DNA of 64,000 nt, taken from Azospirillum melinis (GTDB lineage Bacteria > Pseudomonadota > Alphaproteobacteria > Azospirillales > Azospirillaceae). Under the pieces are notes generated by a model that was not told the DNA's origin, made no database searches, and worked only from the letters and a program-made list of their open reading frames with translations. This document shows positions 52,959 to 60,286 of this stretch, one piece after another. The position numbers and the translations under genes are program-made. Location of the stretch: NCBI RefSeq assembly GCF_013340935.1, contig NZ_WHOS01000037.1, positions 1 through 64,000 of the forward strand, read 5' to 3'. Position 1 is the stretch's first letter, and each line of letters begins with the position of its first letter.

Positions 52959-53479
52959 GGTCGGTGATCTTCTGCCGGCACGGCGAAACCGAGAGCAACC
53001 TCGGCGGCTGGCTCGCCGGCTCGAAGGACGTGGCGCTGACCGAGCGGGGCCGGGCGCAGGCGCGGGAGGCCGCCGCCAGCCTGATCGCCGGGGGACAGTC
53101 GGTGACTGCGGTCCACAGCAGCCCGCAGCGCCGGGCCCTGGAGACGGCGGGCATCCTGGCGGAGGCGCTGGGCGTTCCGGTGATCCCGGTGGCCGGGCTG
53201 GAGGAGCGGCGCTGGGGCGATCTCGAAGGCGGCGCCATCCCGGCCGACCTGCTGCGGGAGGAGGTGCCGAACGGAGAAAGCCTGACCGGCTTCCGCGCCC
53301 GCGTCACCGCGGCGCTCGACGGGCTGCCGGTGCCCGGCGACGGCGGCCCGCTGCTGATCGTCGCCCATGCCGGCACCTGGCCGGTGCTCTGCCGCTGGAT
53401 GGGGGTCGAGTCCGACCTGCTGTGGCCGCCCAATGCCTCGCCCGTCACCCTGACGCGCGAGGGGGTGGCGGCCCTGTGA
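52952..53479 (+). CDS. Histidine phosphatase family protein (phosphoglycerate mutase-like)
   Basis: A 175-residue member with catalytic RHG motif in IFCRHGETESNLGGWLAGSKDVALTERGRAQA (residues 6-38), the acid segment VAGLEERRWGDLEGG near 84, and the second catalytic histidine in IVAHAGTWPVLCRWMG near 141. Short branch-2-like members are phosphatases on small or nucleotide phosphates rather than true mutases. It ends the transporter operon and overlaps the HAD gene, so two phosphatases of different folds are coexpressed with the importer. Confidence 0.88.
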   Translation: MLRSVIFCRHGETESNLGGWLAGSKDVALTERGRAQAREAAASLIAGGQSVTAVHSSPQRRALETAGILAEALGVPVIPVAGLEERRWGDLEGGAIPADLLREEVPNGESLTGFRARVTAALDGLPVPGDGGPLLIVAHAGTWPVLCRWMGVESDLLWPPNASPVTLTREGVAAL

Positions 53480-53597
53480 GCGGCCCTTTGAGCGGATGCC
53501 GGGCAAAACAGGAGTCGCCAAGCAATCCGTCCTTGTCATAGTATGAATGCACATATCTGTCCGACGTCACGCCAGGGGGCCGCAGCTGGGTTTCAGC

Positions 53598-53638
53598 GGG
53601 TCCCGACGTGATGGATCGGGCCGGAGCAATGGCGCTCC
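53598..53638 (+). ncRNA. ANTAR-type two-stem-loop RNA in the amiCR leader
   Basis: P1 pairs CCCGA (53602-53606) with TCGGG (53616-53620). P2 pairs GGAGC (53623-53627) with GCTCC (53634-53638) around the six-base loop AATGGC, which has the A1 and G4 expected of ANTAR hexaloops. The 3' strand of P2 is also the start of the terminator stem, so P2 and the terminator exclude each other. AmiR, encoded downstream, is the likely ligand. Confidence 0.72.
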
Positions 53639-53673
53639 AATCCGGGCCGACCGCCCTGATTGGGGCTTTTTTT
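53634..53673 (+). terminator. Intrinsic terminator (attenuator) upstream of amiC
   Basis: GCTCCAATC (53634-53642) pairs with GATTGGGGC (53658-53666), with an inner GGGC/GCCC helix, followed by seven T. It lies 80 bases before the amiC start and shares its 5' strand with the P2 hexaloop stem. Confidence 0.82.
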
Positions 53674-53752
53674 GTTTTATTTTCAACCGGATCGCCACCG
53701 GTTGGCCTGGGTGCGGATTGCGGCTGCGAGCGTGACGAAGAGGTGGATGCAG

Positions 53753-54922
53753 ATGGATTGTACCCCCAAGAACGGTGAACCGTGGAGAGTCGGCGTGCTG
53801 TTCTCGCAGACCGGGGTCACGGCGGGAATCGAACGCACCCAGCTCCAGGGCACGCTGATGGCGATCGAGGAGATCAATGCCGGAGGCGGGGTCAACGGCC
53901 GGGAGATCCTGCCGGTCGTCCGGGACCCGCAATCCGATCCGGCGCTGTTCGCGGTTCTCGCCGAACGGCTGATGACCGAAGAGCGGGTCAGCGTCCTGTT
54001 CGGCTGCTATATGTCGAGCACGCGCAAGGCGATCCTGCCGGTGGTGGAGCGGCGCAACGGGCTGCTGCTCTATTCGACCCTCTATGAGGGGTTCGAATGC
54101 TCGCGCAACGTCATCTACACCGGGGCCGCCCCCAACCAGAACGGCCGGCAGCTGGCCGACTATCTGACGCGGGAATATGGCAGCCGCGTCTACATGGTGG
54201 GGTCGGACTACATCTATCCCTATGAATCCAGCCGGATCATGCGGGAACTGGTGCTCCAGCGGTCGGGCAAGATCCTCGCCGAAAAGTACCTGCCGCTGAA
54301 TGCGACGCAGAAGGCTTTCGCCCCGGTCATCCGCGACATCCGGCGCAAGCAGCCGGACTTCATCTTCTCCACGGTGGTCGGCGCCGCCACCGCCCACCTC
54401 TACCACGCCTATGCCGAGGCCGGGTTCGATCCGGCGCGGATGCCGATTGCCAGCCTGACCACCAGCGAGGCGGAAATCAGCGACATCGGCGTCGCCGCCT
54501 CGCGCGGGCATGTCACCGCCGCCCCCTATTTCGATTCCATCGACAGCGAGGCGAACCGCCGCTTCGTCGCCCGCTACCGCGAGCGGTTCGGGGAGCAGGA
54601 GCGGACCAACGCGTCGTGCGAGGCCGCCTATTTCCAGGTCCATCTGTTCGCCCAGGCCCTGCGCATCGCCAACTGCATGGACACCGACCGGCTGCGCGAC
54701 GCCATCTTCGGCCAGGAGTTCGATGCGCCCCAGGGGCGGGTGCGGATCGATCCTGACAACAACCACACCTACCTGTGGCCGCGCGTCGGCCGGGTCGATG
54801 CGGATGGCCGGTTCGAGATCGTCGCGGACTCGCCGGAGGCGGTGAAGCCCGATCCGTATCTGGTCGATCACAACGCTGCCGACGAGGCGGACATCCGCTG
54901 GCGGCGGCAGGCCACGGTCTGA
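53753..54922 (+). CDS. amiC: Amide-responsive negative regulator AmiC (cytoplasmic binding-protein fold)
   Basis: A 389-residue protein of the periplasmic-binding-protein fold without a signal peptide, as in Pseudomonas AmiC (about 385). AmiC binds short amides and holds AmiR inactive until inducer arrives. Blocks VGVLFSQTGVTAGIERTQLQGTLMAIEEINAGGGVNGREI near residue 12 and YLWPRVGRVDADGRFEIV near 340 are shared with the transporter binding protein at 56091. Start 53753 has GAGG nine bases upstream; ATG 53747 is too close to that site. amiR follows 22 bases later. The upstream terminator and ANTAR leader imply autoregulation. Confidence 0.92.
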   Translation: MDCTPKNGEPWRVGVLFSQTGVTAGIERTQLQGTLMAIEEINAGGGVNGREILPVVRDPQSDPALFAVLAERLMTEERVSVLFGCYMSSTRKAILPVVERRNGLLLYSTLYEGFECSRNVIYTGAAPNQNGRQLADYLTREYGSRVYMVGSDYIYPYESSRIMRELVLQRSGKILAEKYLPLNATQKAFAPVIRDIRRKQPDFIFSTVVGAATAHLYHAYAEAGFDPARMPIASLTTSEAEISDIGVAASRGHVTAAPYFDSIDSEANRRFVARYRERFGEQERTNASCEAAYFQVHLFAQALRIANCMDTDRLRDAIFGQEFDAPQGRVRIDPDNNHTYLWPRVGRVDADGRFEIVADSPEAVKPDPYLVDHNAADEADIRWRRQATV

Positions 54923-54944
54923 CTGCAAACGGGGCGAACGCCGC

Positions 54945-55550
54945 ATGTCGATCAACCTGCTCCGCGATATCCGCTCCTTTCGCGTGGTGGTCATCCACCC
55001 GCAGGACGCCGAGGCGGAGGAGCTGCTGCGCCAACTCCACCGCATCGGCTGCCAGGCCCGGTCCGAATGGCCGCCGCCCAAGGACCGCCCCAGCGGTGTC
55101 GACCTGATCTTCCTCGACATGACCCAGCTGCTGTCGGGACAGGGACGGCTGTCCTGGTCCACCGCCGACGACGGGCCGCCCATCGTCGCCGTGCTCGACT
55201 ATGAGAGCCCGACCGTGCTGAAGGCCCTGGTCGATTACGGGGTGCGCGGCTTCGTCAGCAAGCCGATCCGCGCCTTCGGCCTGCTGACCACCATGTTCAT
55301 GGCCCACCGCGCCGCGGAGGGCGAGCGCGGCATGCGCAAGCGCCTGCACAAGGTCGAGCAGCGGCTGGACGGCATCAAGAAGGTGAGCAAGGCCAAGGCG
55401 ATCCTGATCGAGCAGCGGCGGATCACCGAGGAGGAGGCCTACCGCTTCATCCGCGAACGCGCCATGGCCCGGCGGACGACCATCGAGGCGGTCGCCGCCG
55501 CCATCATCGACGCCAGCGAAATGCTCATGGCCGAAAATCCGAGCCGCTGA
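54945..55550 (+). CDS. amiR: ANTAR-domain transcription antiterminator AmiR
   Basis: A 201-residue RNA-binding antiterminator. The N-terminal half is a receiver-like fold (FRVVVIHPQDAEAEELLRQLHRIGC) lacking the usual acidic triad, as in AmiR, so it is not phosphorylation-driven. A coiled coil (MRKRLHKVEQRLDGIKKV, residues 128-145) leads into the ANTAR domain KAKAILIEQRRITEEEAYRFIRERAMARRTTIEAVAAAII. AmiC would sequester it until amide is present; free AmiR then binds the leader stem-loops and prevents termination. Matching leaders occur before amiC and before the transporter genes. Confidence 0.93.
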   Translation: MSINLLRDIRSFRVVVIHPQDAEAEELLRQLHRIGCQARSEWPPPKDRPSGVDLIFLDMTQLLSGQGRLSWSTADDGPPIVAVLDYESPTVLKALVDYGVRGFVSKPIRAFGLLTTMFMAHRAAEGERGMRKRLHKVEQRLDGIKKVSKAKAILIEQRRITEEEAYRFIRERAMARRTTIEAVAAAIIDASEMLMAENPSR

Positions 55551-55562
55551 CCATTTTTGATG

Positions 55563-55592
55563 TTGACGGTGAGGCGGCGCACTGTGCATCTT
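55563..55592 (+). promoter_or_regulatory. Possible promoter of the amide transporter leader
   Basis: TTGACG (55563-55568) and CATCTT (55587-55592), 18 bases apart, just after the amiR stop. It would give the transporter transcript its own start upstream of the attenuators. The -10 is poor, and read-through from amiCR is equally possible. Confidence 0.3.
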
Positions 55593-55613
55593 ACTAAGCA
55601 CGTGAAGCAAATC

Positions 55614-55660
55614 GCCCGCGTCCGCCAATGATGTCGGATCGACGGGCAGGCGATGAAGCC
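55614..55660 (+). ncRNA. ANTAR-type leader unit 1
   Basis: P1: GCCCG (55614-55618) with CGGGC (55643-55647), plus inner TCCG/CGGA. P2: GGC (55649-55651), loop GATGAA, GCC (55658-55660). The loop has G4 but G rather than A at position 1. The P2 3' strand overlaps the terminator stem that follows. Confidence 0.55.
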
Positions 55661-55695
55661 CCTGAAGGTGTGACAGCCTTGCCGGGGCTTTTTTT
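55656..55695 (+). terminator. Leader terminator 1
   Basis: AAGCCCC (55656-55662) pairs with GGGGCTT (55684-55690), with an inner AAGG/CCTT helix, and ends in seven T. It overlaps P2 of unit 1. Confidence 0.8.
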
Positions 55696-55790
55696 GTGCT
55701 TGAACCTGACGTACCGACGCGCACTCCGGCACCACAGATGCGAGGGACGCCGATGGATAGGTTTGTGCAGGGATAAGTTCGACTATCAAC

Positions 55791-55839
55791 CCTCTGCTGA
55801 TTGACGCGACGAATGCTTTGTCGCGCAGCGGCCTTTTTT
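55791..55839 (+). terminator. Leader terminator 2 (bulged)
   Basis: The stem CGCGAC (55805-55810) with GTCGCG (55820-55825) is extended by GCTG/CAGC and CC/GG across two bulges, followed by CC and six T (55834-55839). I found no clean hexaloop overlapping its 5' strand, so it may be an ordinary terminator rather than an ANTAR-controlled one. Confidence 0.55.
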
Positions 55840-55945
55840 GCCCGGCGCCTCACTCATTGGGCGCTGGAAAGAACAATACTGCATGATCGACGCCACCATT
55901 CGTTGAGTATTTTAAAATCAGCTGACACGACTTGAGACCGCACCG

Positions 55946-55994
55946 GGCACACCCCCGCCGATGACGCCGGGATTTGTGCCGAGGCAATGAAGCC
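55946..55994 (+). ncRNA. ANTAR-type leader unit 3
   Basis: P1: GGCACA (55946-55951) with TGTGCC (55975-55980). P2: GGC (55983-55985), six-base loop AATGAA with A1 and G4, GCC (55992-55994). The P2 3' strand is again the first part of the terminator. Confidence 0.65.
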
Positions 55995-56028
55995 CCAGCA
56001 GGCCGCCGGCCTGGGTGGGGCTTTTTTT
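55990..56028 (+). terminator. Leader terminator 3
   Basis: AAGCCCC and further GC-rich bases pair with the strand ending GGTGGGGCTT (56014-56023), followed by seven T. It is 63 bases upstream of the binding-protein gene. Its ATGAAGCCCC and GGGGCTTTTTTTGTGC ends repeat those of terminator 1. The rest of the 540-base gap 55551-56090 shows no gene. Confidence 0.82.
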
Positions 56029-56090
56029 GTGCGCTCTCCTGCCCGTGCCGAAGAACCAGCAAAAGCAGGCAAACGAGGAGGAAACGCGTC

Positions 56091-57338
56091 ATGACCTTCA
56101 CACGGCGTAATTTTCTGAAATCGACGGCCGTCGCCGGGGTGGCCGGATCGGTCGGCTTTCCGCACATCTGGATCAAGGACAGCGGCGTCGCCTGGGCGGC
56201 GAACGGCGAGATCAAGGTCGGCGTCCTCTTCTCGCTGACCGGCACCACCGCGGTCGTCGAGAAGTCGATGCACAACGCCACCCTGATGGCCATCGATGAG
56301 ATCAACGCCGCCGGCGGCATCAACGGGATGAAGCTCACCGCGGTCGTCGAGGATCCGGCCTCCGACCCCGCCACCTTCGCCGACAAGGCCAACAAGCTGG
56401 TGCTGAACGACAAGTGCGTCAGCGTCTTCGGCTCCTACACCTCCGCATCGCGCAAGGCGGTGCTGCCGGTCTTCGAAAAGCGCAAGAACCTCTACTGGTA
56501 TCCGACGCTCTACGAGGGCCGCGAGTGCTCGAAGAACGTCATGTACACCGGGGCGGTGCCCAACCAGCAGCAGAAGGACTTCATCCCCTGGCTGGTCAAG
56601 AATTTCGGCAAGAAGTTCTACCTGATCGGCTCCAACTACATCTATCCCAAGGAAGAGAACAACGTCTGCAAGATCCTGCTGAAGGAGCTGGGCGGCGAGG
56701 TGGTCGGCGAGGAGTATGTGCCGCTCGGCCATTCTGAATTCGGCTCGGTGCTGAACAAGTTCCGCGAGACCAAGCCGGACGTGATCTTCTCAACCGTGGT
56801 CGGCGACAGCGTGATCGCGCTGCACAAGCAGTACAAGGCGGCGGGGTTCAGCCCGGACAAAATGCCGATGGCGAGCCTGACCACGTCGGAGGTCGAGATC
56901 GCGGCGATGGGCGGCGAGTATGCCGCCGGCCACTTCACCTCCGCGCCCTACTTCATGGGCCACCAGTCCAAGGAGAACGAGGTCTTCGTCGAGAATTACC
57001 GGAAGCGCTTCGGCAAGGAGTCGGTGACGCACTTCGTGTCGGAGGCGGCCTATTTCCAGATGCACCTGTTCCGCAAGGCGGTGGAGAAAATCGGCAAGGG
57101 CGACATCACTCCCATCGCCGTCCGCGATGCCACGGCGGGGCTGGAGATCATGGCGCCGCAGGGCAAGGTGAAGGTCGATGGCGACAATTTGCACTGCTAC
57201 CTGTGGCCGAAGATCGGCCAGGCCCAGGCCGACGGCCAGTTCAAGGTCATCCAGCAATCGTCGGATTGGGTGAAGCCGGAACCCTACTGGGCCTATCCGG
57301 GCCAGAGCTGCACCAAGGACGGCCTGAAGGGCGCGTGA
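56091..57338 (+). CDS. Amide/urea-type ABC transporter periplasmic binding protein (Tat signal)
   Basis: A 415-residue HAAT-family binding protein. The N-terminus MTFTRRNFLKSTAVAGVAGSVGFPHIW is a twin-arginine signal. The mature domain (IKVGVLFSLTGTTAVVEKSMHNATLMAIDEINAAGGINGMKL) belongs to the UrtA/FmdD/AmiC group. It resembles AmiC at 53753 over its length, including SASRKAVLPVFEKR, YTGAVPNQQQ, FYLIGSNYIYPKEENN and YLWPKIGQAQADG, so sensor and transporter protein probably bind related amides. Start 56091 has GAGGAGG upstream. It is the first gene after the triple-attenuator leader. Confidence 0.93.
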   Translation: MTFTRRNFLKSTAVAGVAGSVGFPHIWIKDSGVAWAANGEIKVGVLFSLTGTTAVVEKSMHNATLMAIDEINAAGGINGMKLTAVVEDPASDPATFADKANKLVLNDKCVSVFGSYTSASRKAVLPVFEKRKNLYWYPTLYEGRECSKNVMYTGAVPNQQQKDFIPWLVKNFGKKFYLIGSNYIYPKEENNVCKILLKELGGEVVGEEYVPLGHSEFGSVLNKFRETKPDVIFSTVVGDSVIALHKQYKAAGFSPDKMPMASLTTSEVEIAAMGGEYAAGHFTSAPYFMGHQSKENEVFVENYRKRFGKESVTHFVSEAAYFQMHLFRKAVEKIGKGDITPIAVRDATAGLEIMAPQGKVKVDGDNLHCYLWPKIGQAQADGQFKVIQQSSDWVKPEPYWAYPGQSCTKDGLKGA

Positions 57339-57352
57339 GCAATGAACGGCCA

Positions 57353-57380
57353 GGGGAGGGCGTCGCCCGACGCCCTCCCC
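57353..57380 (+). other. Long GC-rich hairpin between binding-protein and permease genes
   Basis: A 28-base perfect inverted repeat apart from its two central bases: GGGGAGGGCGTCG pairs with CGACGCCCTCCCC. It stands just after the binding-protein stop, and the permease ribosome site (GGAGGGG) follows four bases later. It is probably an mRNA-protecting or partially terminating structure. Confidence 0.7.
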
Positions 57381-57393
57381 GTCGGAGGGGCTT

Positions 57394-58263
57394 ATGGATA
57401 TTTTCTTCGGTCAACTCTTCACCGGGCTCAGCATCGCCTCGATCCTGCTGCTGGTGGCGCTCGGGCTTGCGATCATCTACGGCGCGATGGGCGTCATCAA
57501 CCTTGCCCATGGCGAGTTCGTCATGCTGGGCGCCTACGGCACCTGGTTCCTCCAGTCGCAGTTCGGCCTGCCGCTGATCCCCTGCCTGCTGCTGGTGTTC
57601 TTCATGGTGGCGGCGGCCGGCTGGGTGGTCGAGAGCACGGTGGTCCGCTTCCTCTACCACCGGCCGCTCGACACCATCCTGGCGACCTGGGGCATCGGCA
57701 TCATGCTGCAACAGGCGGTGCGCCTGTCCGCCGGGGCCGAGCTGCGCTATGTCCAGACGCCGGAGTTCCTGTCCGGCAGCATCGACATCGCCGGGGTCGG
57801 CATCCCCAGCTACCGCCTGTTCATCCTGGCGCTGACCGCCGCCCTGCTGGCGCTGACCTGGTTCGTCATCCAGCGCACCGAGTTCGGCATGAAGCTGCGC
57901 GCCGTCACCCAGAACCGCGAGATGGCGAGTTGCTACGGCATCAACAGCGCCAGGGTCTACAGCCTGACCTTCGCCTTCGGCTCCGGCCTTGCCGGGCTGG
58001 CCGGGGCGCTGGTGGCGCCGATCAAGAGCGTGGCGCCGGACATGGGCACCAACTTCGTGGTCGATGCCTTCATGGTGGTGGTGGTCGGCGGCGTCGGCAG
58101 CCTGATCGGCACGGTGGTCAGTTCCGGCCTGCTCGGCAGCGGCACCGCCGGCATCGCCTTTCTGCTGAACGACACGCTGGCCAAGGCGCTGGTCTTCCTG
58201 GCGGTGGTGGTCCTGGTCCGCTTCCGTCCGCAGGGCCTGTTCGTCGACCAGCGGCGCCGGTGA
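57394..58263 (+). CDS. Amide/urea-type ABC transporter permease (UrtB/LivH-like)
   Basis: A 289-residue membrane protein with about eight helices. Family blocks are LVALGLAIIYGAMGVINLAHGEFVMLGAYGTWFL near residues 20-53, FGMKLRAVTQNREMASCYGINSARVYSLTFAFGSGLAGLAG near 168-208, and the C-terminal RPQGLFVDQRRR. It pairs with the LivM/UrtC-like subunit encoded next. The GGAGGGG ribosome site is good, but the upstream hairpin may limit its expression. Confidence 0.92.
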   Translation: MDIFFGQLFTGLSIASILLLVALGLAIIYGAMGVINLAHGEFVMLGAYGTWFLQSQFGLPLIPCLLLVFFMVAAAGWVVESTVVRFLYHRPLDTILATWGIGIMLQQAVRLSAGAELRYVQTPEFLSGSIDIAGVGIPSYRLFILALTAALLALTWFVIQRTEFGMKLRAVTQNREMASCYGINSARVYSLTFAFGSGLAGLAGALVAPIKSVAPDMGTNFVVDAFMVVVVGGVGSLIGTVVSSGLLGSGTAGIAFLLNDTLAKALVFLAVVVLVRFRPQGLFVDQRRR

Positions 58264-58277
58264 GGAGGGCCAAGGCC

Positions 58278-59522
58278 ATGACCAGCGTCCAGTTCCCCGA
58301 CGACCAGCCCGCCACCATCCGTCAAACCGATCTTCAAAGCCGGGCCGGTTCCCCGGTCAGTCCCGTCGCCCGGAGCCCGCTCATGTCGAAATCGACTCTG
58401 TCGCGCAGCAAGCCCTACGCCCAGCTCGCCGCCTATCTGCTGTTCTGCGCCGTCATCCTGGCGGTTCCCAGCATCGTCACCGACGCCTTCCTGCTGAACA
58501 AGTTTGCCCGCTATCTGGCGCTCGGCCTCGCCGCCGCCGCGCTGGCGCTCAGCTGGGGCTATGCCGGCATCCTCAACCTGGGGCAGGGGGTCAGCTTCGG
58601 CATCGGCGCCTATGCCATCGCCATGCATCTGAAGCTGAAGACCAGCCCGGTCCACACCGGGTCGGCCGGGCTGCCGGACTTCATGGTGTGGAACAACCTC
58701 GATCACCTGCCCTGGTTCTGGCAGCCCTTCCATTCCAGCCTGTTCGCGGTGGCGGCCGGCATCCTGGCTCCGGTGGTGGTGGCGCTGCTGCTGGGATCCT
58801 TCATGTTCCGGGCCCGGATCGCCGGGGTCTATGTCGCCATCATCACGCTCGCCATGCTGGCGGTGGTCAATCTGCTGTTCATCGACCAGCAGGCCTACAC
58901 CGGCGGCTTCAACGGAATCACCGATCTGGCGTGGCTGGAGGCCGGCAGCGTCACCTTCGATCCCTACAGCCCGGCCTTCTACTATCTGTCCGCCGGGGCG
59001 CTGTCGCTGTGCCTGCTGCTCGGCCTCGCCTTCACCCGCAGCAAGGCCGGGCTGATCCTCCAGGCCATCCGCAACGACGCCGACCGGGTGCGCTTCTTCG
59101 GCTACGACGTTGCCGCCTACCAGTCGCTCGCCTTCGCGGTGTCGGCCGGCATGGCCGGGCTGGCCGGCATGCTCTACGCCATGGTGCTGGAATTCGCCTC
59201 GCCCACCTTCATGGGGGTGCCGCTCAGCCTGTCGATGGTGATCTGGGCGGCGGTCGGCGGGCGCGGGTCGCTGCTGGGGGCCGCCATCGGCGCCATCCTG
59301 GTCAACTTCATGCAGGGCAGCCTGTCCGAGAGCTTCCTCGACACCTGGCAGCTGATCCTCGGCGGCATGTTCATCCTGGTCGTGGTCTTCCTGCCCAACG
59401 GCTTGTCGAGCCTGATCGGCATCCTGTCGGACCGCCTGACCCGCCCGGCCGGTCCCAAGGCGGATGCCGTCCTTGCAGACGCCCTTTCCGATGCGCCGCA
59501 TGCCGGCCGCACGCCGAGCTGA
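58278..59522 (+). CDS. Amide/urea-type ABC transporter permease (UrtC/LivM-like)
   Basis: A 414-residue membrane protein with about ten helices. It shows LALSWGYAGILNLGQGVSFGIGAYAIAMHLKLK near residues 92-124, GVYVAIITLAMLAVVNLLFIDQQAYTGGFNGITDL near 182, and LILQAIRNDADRVRFFGYDVAAYQSLAFAVSAGMAGLAG near 258, all typical of UrtC. It has an N-terminal soluble stretch of about 35 residues; ATG 58383 would remove it, but GAGGAGGG before 58278 favours the longer form. A C-terminal tail follows the last helix. Confidence 0.9.
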   Translation: MTSVQFPDDQPATIRQTDLQSRAGSPVSPVARSPLMSKSTLSRSKPYAQLAAYLLFCAVILAVPSIVTDAFLLNKFARYLALGLAAAALALSWGYAGILNLGQGVSFGIGAYAIAMHLKLKTSPVHTGSAGLPDFMVWNNLDHLPWFWQPFHSSLFAVAAGILAPVVVALLLGSFMFRARIAGVYVAIITLAMLAVVNLLFIDQQAYTGGFNGITDLAWLEAGSVTFDPYSPAFYYLSAGALSLCLLLGLAFTRSKAGLILQAIRNDADRVRFFGYDVAAYQSLAFAVSAGMAGLAGMLYAMVLEFASPTFMGVPLSLSMVIWAAVGGRGSLLGAAIGAILVNFMQGSLSESFLDTWQLILGGMFILVVVFLPNGLSSLIGILSDRLTRPAGPKADAVLADALSDAPHAGRTPS

Positions 59523-59536
59523 AGGAGACGATCCTC

Positions 59537-60286
59537 ATGGCCTATCTCGAACTCCACGGGCTGGAAGTCAGCTTCGACGGCTTCAAGGCGGTCAACGGCC
59601 TGGATCTGGCGGTCGAGCGCGGGGAGCTGCGCTGCCTGCTGGGCGCCAACGGGGCCGGCAAGTCCACCACCCTGGACCTGATCTGCGGGCGCACCCAGCC
59701 GACCGGCGGGCGCATCCTGCTCGACGGGCAGGACATCACCCGGGCGCCGGAATACCGGCGCGCCCGCCACGGGGTGGGGCGCAAGTTCCAGGTGCCCAGC
59801 GTGTTCAAGGAACTGACGGTGCGCGAAAATCTGGAGGTGGCGCAGTCCCGGCACCCCGGCCCGGCCCGGACGATCCGCCTGTTCCCCGGCCTCCGCCTCG
59901 ACCGGCGCATCGCCGAGGTGCTGGAGATCGTCGAGCTGGCCGACGAGCTGGACACCAGGGCCGCCTTCCTGTCGCACGGCCAGACGCAATGGCTGGAGAT
60001 CGCCATGCTCCTGGTCCAGGACAGCGCCCTGATCCTGATGGACGAGCCGACCGCCGGCATGACCATCCAGGAGACCGGCAAGACCTCGCGCATCTTCCAG
60101 CGGCTGCGCGGCCGGCACACGCTGATCGTGGTCGAGCACGACATGGGCTTCGTCCGCGAGATCGCCGAGACCATCACCGTGCTGCACCAGGGCAGGCGCC
60201 TTTCCGAAGGATCGATCCGGCAGGTGGAGAACGATCCCAAGGTGCGCGAGGCCTATCTTGGAAGCGGGGGCATCTCCCATGCTTGA
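59537..60286 (+). CDS. Amide/urea-type ABC transporter ATP-binding protein (UrtD/LivG-like)
   Basis: A 249-residue ATPase with Walker A GANGAGKST near residue 37. The signature appears in the unusual UrtD form LSHGQTQWLEIAMLL near 144, instead of LSGGQ. Walker B ILMDEPTAGMTIQETGKTS near 164 and H-loop VVEHDMGFVREIAE near 197 follow. The LSHGQ variant is diagnostic for the urea/amide subgroup and supports the substrate assignment. It overlaps the following ATPase gene by eight bases (ATGCTTGA). Confidence 0.93.
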   Translation: MAYLELHGLEVSFDGFKAVNGLDLAVERGELRCLLGANGAGKSTTLDLICGRTQPTGGRILLDGQDITRAPEYRRARHGVGRKFQVPSVFKELTVRENLEVAQSRHPGPARTIRLFPGLRLDRRIAEVLEIVELADELDTRAAFLSHGQTQWLEIAMLLVQDSALILMDEPTAGMTIQETGKTSRIFQRLRGRHTLIVVEHDMGFVREIAETITVLHQGRRLSEGSIRQVENDPKVREAYLGSGGISHA

